Assembly (NCBI GenBank): GCA_002692065.1
Contig: NZJX01000019.1
Span: 90,240 to 154,239, forward strand
DNA from: Flavobacteriales bacterium
Lineage (GTDB): Bacteria; Bacteroidota; Bacteroidia; Flavobacteriales; UBA7430
DNA: 64,000 nt
Direction: 5' to 3'
Positions 30,145 to 40,356 of this stretch are shown here, piece after piece (the stretch's first letter is position 1; each line of letters begins with the position of its first letter). Made by a program: the position numbers and the translations under genes. Under the pieces are notes generated by a model. The model was not told the DNA's origin. It did no database searches and saw only the letters and a list, made by a program, of their open reading frames with translations.

Positions 30145-32370
30145 TTAATCTGGATTATAATTAAAAGAAACTTCAGAATTAAACTTAGTTAAATAGGCAC
30201 ATCCAGGCACTAAATCACCTATTCCATTATAATTCCATTCAGGTAGATATGCGTTACCATCAACTGATTTAATAATTATTATACTGTTTTGAATTGTTTG
30301 AAAGGCATCAATTAGGTTTAAATTAGAGGTTTTTAAATATGGAATTATATTCCAACCACTTGAAAAATTTAAAGTAAAGTTTTCAGGATTAATTTTTATT
30401 CCACTAATATTTAAATTACAAGAATTAGATAATTTCATTAAATAACCTTGGTTATTGTCAAAATTTCCAATAGAATTAAAATTCCATTGAGGAATAAATG
30501 AATTACCTTCAACATCTTTAATTAATACAATATTATCAATTATTTGATTCATTAAAGTGTCAAAATTTAGATTTTCTGGTTCGATATATGATGAAAACAT
30601 AAACCAACCTGAGGGTAATGGAATAATTTGCTCAGTTAAAAATGAAGTAATATTTAAACCACTTACAATATTTATTTGGTTAGGAGAATATGATATTTGA
30701 TCTGATGTTTCATATATTGGTTCTACAAAAATTTCGTTTTGATCAGTCTGATCCCATACTATCCAATTGATTTCTTCACCTGTAATAAAACCATCAATAA
30801 TTTCAGTTGTTAAATCATCACCTTGAACAGCTATCATATTAACTTGATTGTCCCAGATAGTATATCCGGCACAATGTACTGAATCGTTATATTCGTAGAA
30901 AACTCCAATAGCATCACCAATTTCTAACTCAAAACCATTAATATTTTCATTAATTGCTGAATCAATAATAAAAGTATGATTATTTCCAGTAATTGTGAAG
31001 CTCCATGGAATATCATAAACACAAGATGAATCACTTATAGTAGCAAAAATATTATAATTTGATGAAATTGAATCAGTACAACCATATAAAGAATCAGAAA
31101 GTGACCAGTAAATCATTTCTACAGAACCATTATAGTTTTCCTCACAAGCAGGAATAATCTGATCTATTGGTAACTCAAATCCACCTTCATTCATGGAACT
31201 TGGCCTCAATTCAAATGTAAAACCTAATGTTCCAAACTGATCATGAGTCCAATCTGGCATAGTTCCGCTAGCTAAATATATACTACCGTTAGCTGTACCT
31301 GTTCCAAAATTAAAGTTGTACCCGTTAGTGGTAGTAAAAGCATCGTTAATTATATTTCCTAATTCATTAATATCTTCATAATGGTCAGATAAATTCTCTG
31401 TATAACCCCAAGGACCAAGTATAAGAGAAGAAAAAGAATGAATATCAGCATGAGTAACTAAATTTTGAATAGTATCAATGAAATTTTTTAGAACATATGT
31501 TTCAGTTGCTGAAAATGGATGAAGTCCCACAAATATATCAGATGCAGGATTAATACTTGTACTTTCTCCTCCGTTCCAATCTATATCCCAATTCCTATTT
31601 AAATCCGTTCCAATATAGACACTGCCAGAATTAGGTTGTCTATTTTTTCTCCAATATCTATCATATAAATGAGTATAAACATATCCGTCAGGATTGACAA
31701 TTGGAATTATATAAATATCTATGTTAGATATTAAAATATTGATAAAATCATTATCAACATATTCTTCTATTAATTTATCAGCTAGATAAATAGAAGCCAT
31801 AACAGAAATCCATTCCCTGGCATGTTGACATCCATTGAATAAAACTGATGGTTTATTACTGCCTCCAGTAGATAATTTTAAAACCTTAATAGGCCTATTT
31901 TCATTGGAATTTCCAATGACGAATAATGTTGCAATATCAGATATACTATCAAGGTAATGCATTCTCTCGTAAACCTCATTCAAATCTCTGTATATTGAAT
32001 AAAAATTATCATTATCAAAATTTCTTATGTAATTATTTATATAATTTTCATTATCAATTTTTTCTTTCAAATTTTCATAAACAAATTCATATGATATTCC
32101 AAGAGAATCAAGATATTCAATTGCTTCTTCATTAACTATGAGATTAGATATTAAATTATTTTTTCTGCAATCTAAGATCTGAGATTCAGAAGATAATATA
32201 AATGAATCAATATTTAATAAATGATTATTAACTGTAATTAAACTTTTACCTTGATATGGTAAACTATTTAAATTTTGAGAATAAGCAAAAAACTTAGTAA
32301 AAAAGAAAAAAAATAAATAGACTAAATTTTTCAAAATTATTATTGATGAGTTACAATAAATGATTTGCAA
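30145..32370 (-). CDS. Secreted M14-family zinc carboxypeptidase with C-terminal tandem repeat module
   Basis: 'YERMHYLDSISDIATLFVIGNSNENRPIKVLKLS...PSVLFNGCQHAREWISVMASIYLADKLIEEY', 'NPDGYVYTHLYDRYWRKNRQPNSGSVYIGTDLNRNWDIDW', 'FTFELRPSSMNEGGFELP'. Start probably TTG at 32334, which gives a clean signal peptide. Confidence 0.9.
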   Translation of the reverse strand: MQIIYCNSSIIILKNLVYLFFFFFTKFFAYSQNLNSLPYQGKSLITVNNHLLNIDSFILSSESQILDCRKNNLISNLIVNEEAIEYLDSLGISYEFVYENLKEKIDNENYINNYIRNFDNDNFYSIYRDLNEVYERMHYLDSISDIATLFVIGNSNENRPIKVLKLSTGGSNKPSVLFNGCQHAREWISVMASIYLADKLIEEYVDNDFINILISNIDIYIIPIVNPDGYVYTHLYDRYWRKNRQPNSGSVYIGTDLNRNWDIDWNGGESTSINPASDIFVGLHPFSATETYVLKNFIDTIQNLVTHADIHSFSSLILGPWGYTENLSDHYEDINELGNIINDAFTTTNGYNFNFGTGTANGSIYLASGTMPDWTHDQFGTLGFTFELRPSSMNEGGFELPIDQIIPACEENYNGSVEMIYWSLSDSLYGCTDSISSNYNIFATISDSSCVYDIPWSFTITGNNHTFIIDSAINENINGFELEIGDAIGVFYEYNDSVHCAGYTIWDNQVNMIAVQGDDLTTEIIDGFITGEEINWIVWDQTDQNEIFVEPIYETSDQISYSPNQINIVSGLNITSFLTEQIIPLPSGWFMFSSYIEPENLNFDTLMNQIIDNIVLIKDVEGNSFIPQWNFNSIGNFDNNQGYLMKLSNSCNLNISGIKINPENFTLNFSSGWNIIPYLKTSNLNLIDAFQTIQNSIIIIKSVDGNAYLPEWNYNGIGDLVPGCAYLTKFNSEVSFNYNPD

Positions 32371-33188
32371 ATAATATTCTTATTATTATTTATAAAAATT
32401 TTATAAATACCATTAGTAAAATTTTTAGTATCAATATTTATTAAATTATTATTTAAATAATTTGTTCTTAAAATTTCTCTCCCAAACATATCGTATATCA
32501 AAATATGACTGGTAAAATCTGGCTTATTGGTATAAAAATTATCTAAATTAATAAATAAGTCAGAAGAAACTGGATTTGGATAAAGTTCAAAATTTAAATT
32601 TTCTTTGTCTTGATGTGAAAGATTTGGATTTTCATCTTCAGGTAAAATATTTATAAAAAAATTTGGGATAACATCATTTATTATTGAAGGATCATTGCCC
32701 ACAACTAAGTTAAGTAAGACACTAGAACCATCATATGGGACTGAAAATTCAACAGTCGTTGGTAATCCAAGACTTGCAATACTTAGAGACAATTGAAGTG
32801 AAAGCTCTAATTCAAAATAGCCTGTTTCTGATGGTGTACCATGAATTATAATTGATCCACTTGAGTTTGCTCCATATAAACAATCACTTGAACCAATTGA
32901 CTCACATGAAAAAGTCATTCCATCTGGAAGAGAAACACTATTAATTTCACCAGATACAAAAGGTATTTCAAGAGTTTCTCCTGATAAATCAACGCTAAAA
33001 ATGTCAGGAATATTTATAACTAGTGATTCGTTGTACTCATATCCAACATAAGCATTTGGAAATAAAATATCTCCATTTTCTAATGTATCGGTTCCAACTG
33101 GTGGTATTAGAATATCTGGTAAATTTTGTGAAAATGATGGCAAATTAAAAAAAATAAGGCATAATAAAGAAGTAAAAAAAAGTTTCAT
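32340..33188 (-). CDS. Secreted protein of unknown function with T9SS type A sorting domain
   Basis: Signal peptide 'MKLFFTSLLCLIFFNLPSFSQ'; C-terminal 'NFELYPNPVSSDLFINLDNF...ILIYDMFGREILRTNYLNNNLINIDTKNFTNGIYKIFI'; central region not assigned. Confidence 0.85.
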   Translation of the reverse strand: MKLFFTSLLCLIFFNLPSFSQNLPDILIPPVGTDTLENGDILFPNAYVGYEYNESLVINIPDIFSVDLSGETLEIPFVSGEINSVSLPDGMTFSCESIGSSDCLYGANSSGSIIIHGTPSETGYFELELSLQLSLSIASLGLPTTVEFSVPYDGSSVLLNLVVGNDPSIINDVIPNFFINILPEDENPNLSHQDKENLNFELYPNPVSSDLFINLDNFYTNKPDFTSHILIYDMFGREILRTNYLNNNLINIDTKNFTNGIYKIFINNNKNIICKSFIVTHQ

Positions 33189-33233
33189 AAGTAATTATTG
33201 TTAATTATAGATGTAAATATAAAAATTAAAATC

Positions 33234-34160
33234 TTAATTGTTAATATGTTTTGATAATAGATAAATGATTGCCATTCTTATAGCTACTCCATTTTCAACT
33301 TGATCTAAAATTATTGAATCTTCATTATCTACTAATTCTGATGAAATCTCAATACCTCTATTAATTGGTCCAGGGTGAAGAATTAAGATATCTTTGGATA
33401 ATTTACTTATTAAATTTGAATCCAGACCATAAAATAGATTGTATTCCCTATTTGATGGAAATGAATGTGTTTTCATTCTTTCCAATTGAATTCTCAATAT
33501 ATTTGCTACATCACACCACTTTAAAGCTTTTAATATATCATACTCAACTTGAACGCCTAAATCTTTGATATACTTTGGTATTAAAGTTGGAGGCCCAGCA
33601 ACCATAATTTTTGCTCCTAATTTTTGTAAACAAAATATATTAGAAAGAGCTACTCTTGAATGAATAATATCACCAACTAATAAAATTTTTTTACCTTTTA
33701 ATTTACCTAAATTCTCTTTAATAGTAAATGCATCTAATAAAGCCTGGGTTGGATGCTCATGAGTTCCATCACCTGCATTTATTATGACAGACTCTATCTT
33801 ATCTTTTAATAAATGAGGGACACCAACATTTGGATGCCTAATAACAACCATATCAATTTTCATTGATATTATATTATTAATAGTATCAACAAGAGATTCC
33901 CCTTTATTTACAGAAGAATTATTTGAGGAAAAATTAATAATATCAGCAGAAAGTCTTTTTTGAGCGAGTTCAAAAGATAACTTTGTTCTTGTAGAATTCT
34001 CAAAAAATACATTTGCAACTGTAAGATCTCTAAGTGTTGGTACTTTTTTAATTGGTCGATTAATGACTGATTTAAAATCAATTGCTGATTCAAATATCAA
34101 ATTTATATCAGTTACTGACAAATCTTTTATTCCAATTAAATTTTTAACACTCAAATTCAT
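33234..34160 (-). CDS. pyrB: Aspartate carbamoyltransferase catalytic subunit
   Basis: 'VFFENSTRTKLSFELAQKRLSADIINF', 'VIINAGDGTHEHPTQALLDAFTI', 'ILHPGPINRGIEISSELVD'. Confidence 0.97.
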   Translation of the reverse strand: MNLSVKNLIGIKDLSVTDINLIFESAIDFKSVINRPIKKVPTLRDLTVANVFFENSTRTKLSFELAQKRLSADIINFSSNNSSVNKGESLVDTINNIISMKIDMVVIRHPNVGVPHLLKDKIESVIINAGDGTHEHPTQALLDAFTIKENLGKLKGKKILLVGDIIHSRVALSNIFCLQKLGAKIMVAGPPTLIPKYIKDLGVQVEYDILKALKWCDVANILRIQLERMKTHSFPSNREYNLFYGLDSNLISKLSKDILILHPGPINRGIEISSELVDNEDSIILDQVENGVAIRMAIIYLLSKHINN

Positions 34161-34163
34161 AAT

Positions 34164-34697
34164 TTATTTCATCAATAACACATTGGATTTTTTTTCATTA
34201 TTTAAATCAAAATTAACTTTTACTTTTTCAGAATCAATTGCATCAACTGTCATTCCAACATAATTTGGTTCAATGGGAAGCTCTCTTGAAAATCTTCTAT
34301 TTACCAATACCAATAACTCAATTTTTTTTGGCCTTCCAAATGAATTAATTGCATCCATAGCAGCTCTGATACTTCTACCTGTATACAATACATCATCTAT
34401 AAAAATTACTTTTTTATTTTCAACTAAAAAAGTAATATCAGTTTGGTTAGCAGATACAGTATGTTTTTTTTTTCTAAAATCATCTCTGTAAAAAGTAATA
34501 TCCAAATATCCAATATTCAAATTTTTTATTAAAAACTCCTTAGATAAAATTTCGTGAATTTTCTTTGCAAAAAATGCACCTCTAGGTTGTAAACCGACTA
34601 TTACAGTATCATCAAAACTTAAATGATTCTCGATTAATTCAAAGCATAGTCTTTTTATGCTTAAAGTGAGTTCTTTGTAATTAAATAATACTTTCAT
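34164..34697 (-). CDS. pyrR: PyrR-type bifunctional uracil phosphoribosyltransferase/pyr operon regulator
   Basis: 'VIVGLQPRGAFFAKKIHEIL', 'KKVIFIDDVLYTGRSIRAAMDAINSFGRPKKIELLVLVNR...ELPIEPNYVGMTVDA'. Confidence 0.94.
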   Translation of the reverse strand: MKVLFNYKELTLSIKRLCFELIENHLSFDDTVIVGLQPRGAFFAKKIHEILSKEFLIKNLNIGYLDITFYRDDFRKKKHTVSANQTDITFLVENKKVIFIDDVLYTGRSIRAAMDAINSFGRPKKIELLVLVNRRFSRELPIEPNYVGMTVDAIDSEKVKVNFDLNNEKKSNVLLMK

Positions 34698-34713
34698 TTA
34701 TTAATTTAGTAAT

Positions 34714-34745
34714 TAAAAAAAAACCTTTCTAATATAGAAAGGTTT
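34714..34745 (-). terminator. Intrinsic terminator downstream of rpsA
   Basis: Perfect 10-bp inverted repeat aaacctttct-aatat-agaaaggttt; on the minus strand the stem is followed by a T-run (...AGAAAGGTTTTTTTTTAATT). Confidence 0.88.
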
Positions 34746-34754
34746 AATTTAACA

Positions 34755-36860
34755 TTATTTTTTTAATTTCTCTTTTAAATCAGCAAGAGATTCAATATCA
34801 CCGAGGGTTGATTTTTCAATTTTGGATTGAACTGACTTGATATTCTTTTCAGTATTCTTTTTCTCATTGTCTCTCTCAGAGGCTAAATTTTCTTTAAATA
34901 AAACTGTATGAGATAAGATTATCTTTCTAGAATTTTTATTAAATTCAATAACTCTAAATTTTAAATAGTCACCTTTAACTAATTTAGTGTTATCTTCCTT
35001 TAAAGAATGTCTACCAGGAACAAATGCTTCAACTCCATGAGTCTTAAATAAGACAGTGGATCCTTTCTCATGAGCATCAACAACAACACCCTCATGATCG
35101 CTTCCAAGTGTAAATATTGTTTCATATGTATCCCAAGGATTTTCTTTAACTTGTTTGTGACCTAGAGATAGTCTTCTGTTTTCAATATCTAACTCTAAAA
35201 CTACAACTTCAAGTTCTTTACCAATTGAAGTAAATTCAGATGGATGTTTGACTTTTTTAGTCCATGATAAATCAGATATGTGAATTAAACCATCTACCCC
35301 CTCTTCGAGTTCAACAAAAACTCCAAAATTTGTAAAATTTCTAACTATACCTATATGTTTTGAATCTGATGGATATTTATTTGTTATATCAGACCAAGGA
35401 TCAATTGAAAGTTGCTTTATTCCTAATGACATTTTTCTTTCATCTCTGTCAAGGGTTAAAATTTCAGCCTCAACTTCTTGTCCTACCTTTAAAAAATCTT
35501 GGGCTGATCTTAAATGAGTAGACCAAGACATTTCTGAAACATGAACAAGCCCCTCAACACCAGGTAAAATTTCAATAAACGCTCCATAGTCTGCAAGTAC
35601 AACCACTTTACCTTTAACTTTGTCTCCTACTTTTACGTCCTTATTTAAAGCATCCCATGGATGAGAAGACAATTGCTTGAGGCCTAATTGAATTCTAGTT
35701 TTACCATCATCAAAATCTAATATAACTACTTTAATTTTCTCATCTAATTTTACAATTTCATTAGGATGATTAATTCTATTCCATGAGAGATCAGTAATAT
35801 GAATTAAACCATCAACTCCACCTAAGTCTATAAATACTCCATATGAAGTTACATTTTTCACAGTTCCTTCTAGCACTTGACCTTTTTCAAGTTTGCTTAT
35901 AATGTCTTTCTTTTGTAACTCAATATCTGCTTCAATTAAAGCTTTGTGAGAAACTACCACATTCTTGAATTCGTGATTAATTTTAACAACTTTGAATTCC
36001 ATTGTTTTACCTACATATATATCGTAATCTCTTATTGGCTTTACATCAATTTGAGAACCTGGTAAAAAGGCTTCAATACCAAATACATCTACAATCATTC
36101 CACCTTTAGTTCTACATTTAACAAATCCATTAACAATTTCTTCTTTATCGTGAGCTTGATTAACTCTATCCCATGATCTAATTGATCTTGCTTTTCTGTG
36201 GGACAAAACAAGTTGTCCAGTTTTATCTTCTTTTTGGTCTATCAATACTTCAACTGTGTCTCCAACTTTAAGATCTGGATTATATCTAAATTCATTCAAA
36301 GAAATAACACCTTCAGATTTTCCACCAATCTCAATTATCACTTCTCTATTAGATATAGAAATGATTTTACCATCAATTACTCCAGAATTATTTTGAGAAG
36401 GCAAACTATCGTCATACATTTTAACAAGCTCTTCATACTGATTTTTGGGATAACTTGTTTTATCTCCTGAGGTGTATGAATTCCAATCAAACTTGAGATC
36501 ATTATCAGTTTTTTCGTAATTTTTTAATGATTCATTTTTTGAATCTTCATTAGATTTAACTTCTTCCTTTTCTTTATCTTTAGACAAATGAGGGGCTAGA
36601 TTTTTATTTTGTTTGTTTTCAGATTTATCGTCTGGTGTATTAGTAAGTGATGATTTATTGGTAAAATCAGTATTTTCGTCTATTGATTTATCTTTAGAAC
36701 TATTGTTTATATCATCTTCAATATCATTGGATGGAAGCGAGTCTTTGACTTCTCTGGTATTTGATTCATCAATGTTTGTATTTTTTGAGATATTATCATC
36801 ATTTAATTCTCTTGACGAATCTTGTGAGTTCTCTGGGTTATTATTTGCATTTTGCTTCAT
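34755..36860 (-). CDS. rpsA: 30S ribosomal protein S1 with long acidic/Asn-rich N-terminal extension
   Basis: Six S1-like repeats visible (for example 'GQVLEGTVKNVTSYGVFIDLGGVDGLIHITDLSW', 'GIVRNFTNFGVFVELEEGVDGLIHISDLSW'). ORF track starts at TTG 36887; ATG at 36860 (MKQNANNN) preferred. Confidence 0.94.
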   Translation of the reverse strand: MKQNANNNPENSQDSSRELNDDNISKNTNIDESNTREVKDSLPSNDIEDDINNSSKDKSIDENTDFTNKSSLTNTPDDKSENKQNKNLAPHLSKDKEKEEVKSNEDSKNESLKNYEKTDNDLKFDWNSYTSGDKTSYPKNQYEELVKMYDDSLPSQNNSGVIDGKIISISNREVIIEIGGKSEGVISLNEFRYNPDLKVGDTVEVLIDQKEDKTGQLVLSHRKARSIRSWDRVNQAHDKEEIVNGFVKCRTKGGMIVDVFGIEAFLPGSQIDVKPIRDYDIYVGKTMEFKVVKINHEFKNVVVSHKALIEADIELQKKDIISKLEKGQVLEGTVKNVTSYGVFIDLGGVDGLIHITDLSWNRINHPNEIVKLDEKIKVVILDFDDGKTRIQLGLKQLSSHPWDALNKDVKVGDKVKGKVVVLADYGAFIEILPGVEGLVHVSEMSWSTHLRSAQDFLKVGQEVEAEILTLDRDERKMSLGIKQLSIDPWSDITNKYPSDSKHIGIVRNFTNFGVFVELEEGVDGLIHISDLSWTKKVKHPSEFTSIGKELEVVVLELDIENRRLSLGHKQVKENPWDTYETIFTLGSDHEGVVVDAHEKGSTVLFKTHGVEAFVPGRHSLKEDNTKLVKGDYLKFRVIEFNKNSRKIILSHTVLFKENLASERDNEKKNTEKNIKSVQSKIEKSTLGDIESLADLKEKLKK

Positions 36861-36949
36861 GAACAAAATAGATTTGTATTTCACCAATCAAATTGACTTA
36901 GCGAAAGAGGTTAATATTAAATTTTTTACATTTCCTTGAAAAATGTCTG

Positions 36950-36957
36950 CAAATATA
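36950..36957 (-). promoter_or_regulatory. Candidate Bacteroidota -7 element (TATATTTG) for rpsA
   Basis: Minus-strand TATATTTG matches TAnnTTTG about 90 nt upstream of the rpsA ATG; no clear -33 TTTG seen. Confidence 0.35.
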
Positions 36958-37050
36958 ATTATAATATATTTAAAAAAAAGAATTAGACTATAATTTTAGA
37001 TTTATACTTAAATTAATATTTATTAATTAATTTAGCAAAAAAATAACCAT

Positions 37051-38289
37051 GTGAAGAAGTTTAATATACCAAACATATACAAATCTTCAATTATTAAAAA
37101 AATAAAAGAGATTCGACTTAAAAATGATCCTAGTAAAAATAATTTATCTCCAACAATACTTGATTTTGGGAAAATTAGATTTTATTTGGCTCGTCACTTT
37201 GGATTTTGCTTTGGTGTAGAAAATGCAATAGAAATTTCATACAAAGCTCTGAAAGAAAACCCAAATAAGAAAATATACTTATTAAGTCAAATGATTCATA
37301 ATGCCGATGTTAATAGTGATTTACAAAAAAAGGGTATAAGATTTATTATGGATACTCAAGGTAATCAATTAATTAATTGGAGTCAAATAAATTCTAATGA
37401 CATTGTAATAATTCCAGCTTTTGGGACTACTCAAGAAACATTAAAAACTTTAGAATCAAAAAATATTTCAACAAAAAAATACAATACAACTTGTCCTTTT
37501 GTAACAAGAGTTTGGAAAAGAGCTGATCAGCTTGGAAAACAAAGTTATACAATTATTATTCATGGAAAACATAATCATGAAGAAACAAAAGCCACATATT
37601 CATTTAGTAAAAAAAGTGCTCCATCATTGATAATCAAAAATTTAAGTGAAGCAAAAATTCTTGGTAATATAATATTAGGTATTGAACCTGAAAGTAGATT
37701 TTTTGAGATTTTTAAAGGAAAATTTAGTAAAAACTTTAATCCAAAAAAAGATTTAGATAATATTGGCGTGATTAATCAAACAACAATGCTTGCCATAGAA
37801 ACAAAAGAGATTTCGAACTACTTAAAAAGTGTAATTAAAAAAAAATTTGGAGAAAAAAAATTAGACTCTCATATTGCTAATACCAGAGACACTCTATGTT
37901 ATGCAACAAATGAAAATCAACAATCTACCTATGAACTTCTTAATTACAAAGCTGATTTAGCATTTGTAGTTGGAGGTTACAATAGTTCTAATACTTCGCA
38001 TTTAGTTGAATTATGTGAGTCAAAAATACCCACGTATTTTATATCAAATTCTGAAAAAATTTTGTCAAAAATTACAATTAATCATCATAATTTTAAAGAA
38101 AATAAAAATATATTAACTGAAAATTATTTACCTGAAAAAAGTAAAATTGATATATTATTAACTAGTGGGGCATCATGCCCTGATACAGTTATCGAAGAAG
38201 TTTTAGTTAAAATATTAAGTTTCTATAATTTAGACAATAAAATAAATAATATATTGAAAAAAATTGAAATGAAATATGACCAGAATTAA
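37051..38289 (+). CDS. ispH: 4-hydroxy-3-methylbut-2-enyl diphosphate reductase (long IspH type)
   Basis: 'FYLARHFGFCFGVENAIEISYKAL', 'NTTCPFVTRVWKRADQLG', 'FVVGGYNSSNTSHLVELC', 'LLTSGASCPDTVIEEVL'; GTG start. Confidence 0.94.
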   Translation: MKKFNIPNIYKSSIIKKIKEIRLKNDPSKNNLSPTILDFGKIRFYLARHFGFCFGVENAIEISYKALKENPNKKIYLLSQMIHNADVNSDLQKKGIRFIMDTQGNQLINWSQINSNDIVIIPAFGTTQETLKTLESKNISTKKYNTTCPFVTRVWKRADQLGKQSYTIIIHGKHNHEETKATYSFSKKSAPSLIIKNLSEAKILGNIILGIEPESRFFEIFKGKFSKNFNPKKDLDNIGVINQTTMLAIETKEISNYLKSVIKKKFGEKKLDSHIANTRDTLCYATNENQQSTYELLNYKADLAFVVGGYNSSNTSHLVELCESKIPTYFISNSEKILSKITINHHNFKENKNILTENYLPEKSKIDILLTSGASCPDTVIEEVLVKILSFYNLDNKINNILKKIEMKYDQN

Positions 38290-39100
38290 AAAAATAATTG
38301 AAATAATTTGGACAATTTGGTGTTTATTATCTGCTACGATTTTAATACTTATTTCGTTTCCAGTCGTGATAATTCATGTTTTAATTTTTAATGAAAATAA
38401 AAGAAAGAATTTAGATATGTTTGTTAGGATAATTGCTAAAACTATAATGAATCTATGGGGAATAAAGCAAAAATTTATATTTGAAAAAAAATTGGATTAT
38501 AATAGATCTTATTTATATGTGGCAAATCATAAATCTTATCTTGATGCGTTTATTGCGATTCTTGGGATAAAACAATATAAAAATTTTATTGGAAAATCAG
38601 AAATGTTTAGTTGGCCGATAATTGGAACCTTATCAAAAATACTTGGAAATGTTCCAGTTAAAAGAGAATCTTCTTCATCAAGAAAAAAAAGTTATGAATG
38701 GTTAGTTGAAATACTTAATAAACAAATTTCACTATTTATTTGTCCTGAAGGTGCAGTTTATATGAATGATAAATTAATAAATGAAATGAGGAATGGAGGG
38801 TTTAGAGCAGCAATTGAATCAAATACTCCAATAATTGTTATGAGTATTATCAATGCAGGAATATTATTCCCTTCTGATAAAGTAAGAATAAGGCCCGGTA
38901 AATGTATTACCTATATGTCCGAACCAATTGAAACATCAAATTTAACTATAAATGACATAGATAATTTAAGAGAAAAAGTGAAAAATATAATTTTGAATAA
39001 TTTACTAAAGTATTATCCAAATGAAAAATATCCTATTGAATTTAATCCCCAAGATTACAAAGAAAAAGTCTATCTAGATACTTTAAAAAAAGAAAAATAA
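38276..39100 (+). CDS. plsC: 1-acyl-sn-glycerol-3-phosphate acyltransferase
   Basis: 'YVANHKSYLDAFI' (NHxxxxD), 'LFICPEGAVYMNDKLINEMRNGGFRAAIESNTPIIVMSI'. Confidence 0.88.
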   Translation: MTRIKKIIEIIWTIWCLLSATILILISFPVVIIHVLIFNENKRKNLDMFVRIIAKTIMNLWGIKQKFIFEKKLDYNRSYLYVANHKSYLDAFIAILGIKQYKNFIGKSEMFSWPIIGTLSKILGNVPVKRESSSSRKKSYEWLVEILNKQISLFICPEGAVYMNDKLINEMRNGGFRAAIESNTPIIVMSIINAGILFPSDKVRIRPGKCITYMSEPIETSNLTINDIDNLREKVKNIILNNLLKYYPNEKYPIEFNPQDYKEKVYLDTLKKEK

Positions 39101-39123
39101 ATTTTATAAATTAATTTATCAAA

Positions 39124-40356
39124 ATGAAAAAAATAAAAGTTAATAACCCAATTGTAGAATTAGATGGAGATGAAATGACTAGAATAATTTGGTCATTTAT
39201 TAAAAATAGATTGATTCTTCCCTATTTAGACCTTGATATTAAATATTTTGACTTAGGTATAAAAGAGAGAGACAAAACAGATGATCAAATTACAATTGAT
39301 GCTGCAAAAGAAATTAAAAAATACAGTGTTGGTATAAAATGTGCTACCATTACTCCAGACGAAGATAGAGTAAAAGAATTTAAATTAAAAAAAATGTGGA
39401 GATCACCAAATGGAACAATAAGAAATATAATAGGTGGAACTGTTTTTAGAGAGCCTATTTTATGTAAAAATATACCCAGACTTGTTCCAAATTGGACTAA
39501 ACCAATTTGTATAGGTCGTCATGCTTTTGGTGATCAATATAAAGCTACTGATGTATTAATTAAAGAAAAGGGTAAATTAATTATGACTTTTGAACCTAAT
39601 GACGGTTCTAAAAAGAAATCATGGGAAGTTTTTAAATTTGACGGTAAAGGAGTAGCTATGTCAATGTATAATACAGATGAATCCATATACGGATTTGCAA
39701 GATCTTGTTTCAACCAAGCCTTATCAAAAAAATGGCCATTATATTTATCTACTAAAAATACAATTTTAAAGGCTTATGACGGAAGATTTAAAGATATCTT
39801 TGAAAATGTTTATAATAATGAGTTTAAATCAAAATTTAAAAAATATAATTTGATATATGAACATAGACTAATTGATGATATGGTTGCCTCTGCTCTAAAA
39901 TGGAATGGGGGATTTGTTTGGGCATGTAAAAATTATGATGGAGATGTACAATCTGATACAATTGCTCAAGGTTTTGGTTCATTGGGCCTAATGACTTCAA
40001 CATTAATTACTCCTGATGGTAGAACTATGGAAGCTGAAGCTGCACATGGAACTGTAACAAGACATTATCGACAGCACCAAAAAGGTTTAAAAACATCAAC
40101 TAATCCGATTGCATCTATTTTTGCCTGGACAAGAGGACTTGAATTCAGAGGTAAACTAGATAACAATAAAAGTCTAGTAAATTTCACAAACATACTTGAA
40201 AGAGTTTGCATTGAAACAGTTGAAAAAGGAATAATGACAAAAGATTTGGCACTTCTGATTAATAAAAAAGAGCTAAATGAAGATCATTATGTAACAACCG
40301 AGGAGTTTCTTGACGAAATTGATAAAGAATTAAGAATAAAATGCATTAGAAACTAA
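39124..40356 (+). CDS. icd: NADP-dependent isocitrate dehydrogenase (eukaryotic-like homodimeric type)
   Basis: '[16 protein letters not shown]', '[24 protein letters not shown]', '[14 protein letters not shown]', '[17 protein letters not shown]'. Confidence 0.95.
   Translation: MKKIKVNNPIVELDGDEMTRIIWSFIKNRLILPYLDLDIKYFDLGIKERDKTDDQITIDAAKEIKKYSVGIKCATITPDEDRVKEFKLKKMWRSPNGTIRNIIGGTVFREPILCKNIPRLVPNWTKPICIGRHAFGDQYKATDVLIKEKGKLIMTFEPNDGSKKKSWEVFKFDGKGVAMSMYNTDESIYGFARSCFNQALSKKWPLYLSTKNTILKAYDGRFKDIFENVYNNEFKSKFKKYNLIYEHRLIDDMVASALKWNGGFVWACKNYDGDVQSDTIAQGFGSLGLMTSTLITPDGRTMEAEAAHGTVTRHYRQHQKGLKTSTNPIASIFAWTRGLEFRGKLDNNKSLVNFTNILERVCIETVEKGIMTKDLALLINKKELNEDHYVTTEEFLDEIDKELRIKCIRN

Noticed and set aside
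36613-36939. 108-aa Ser/Leu-rich plus-strand ORF antisense to the rpsA N-terminal extension
   Set aside because: Composition is explained by the complement of the low-complexity D/N/S/K tract; no independent support
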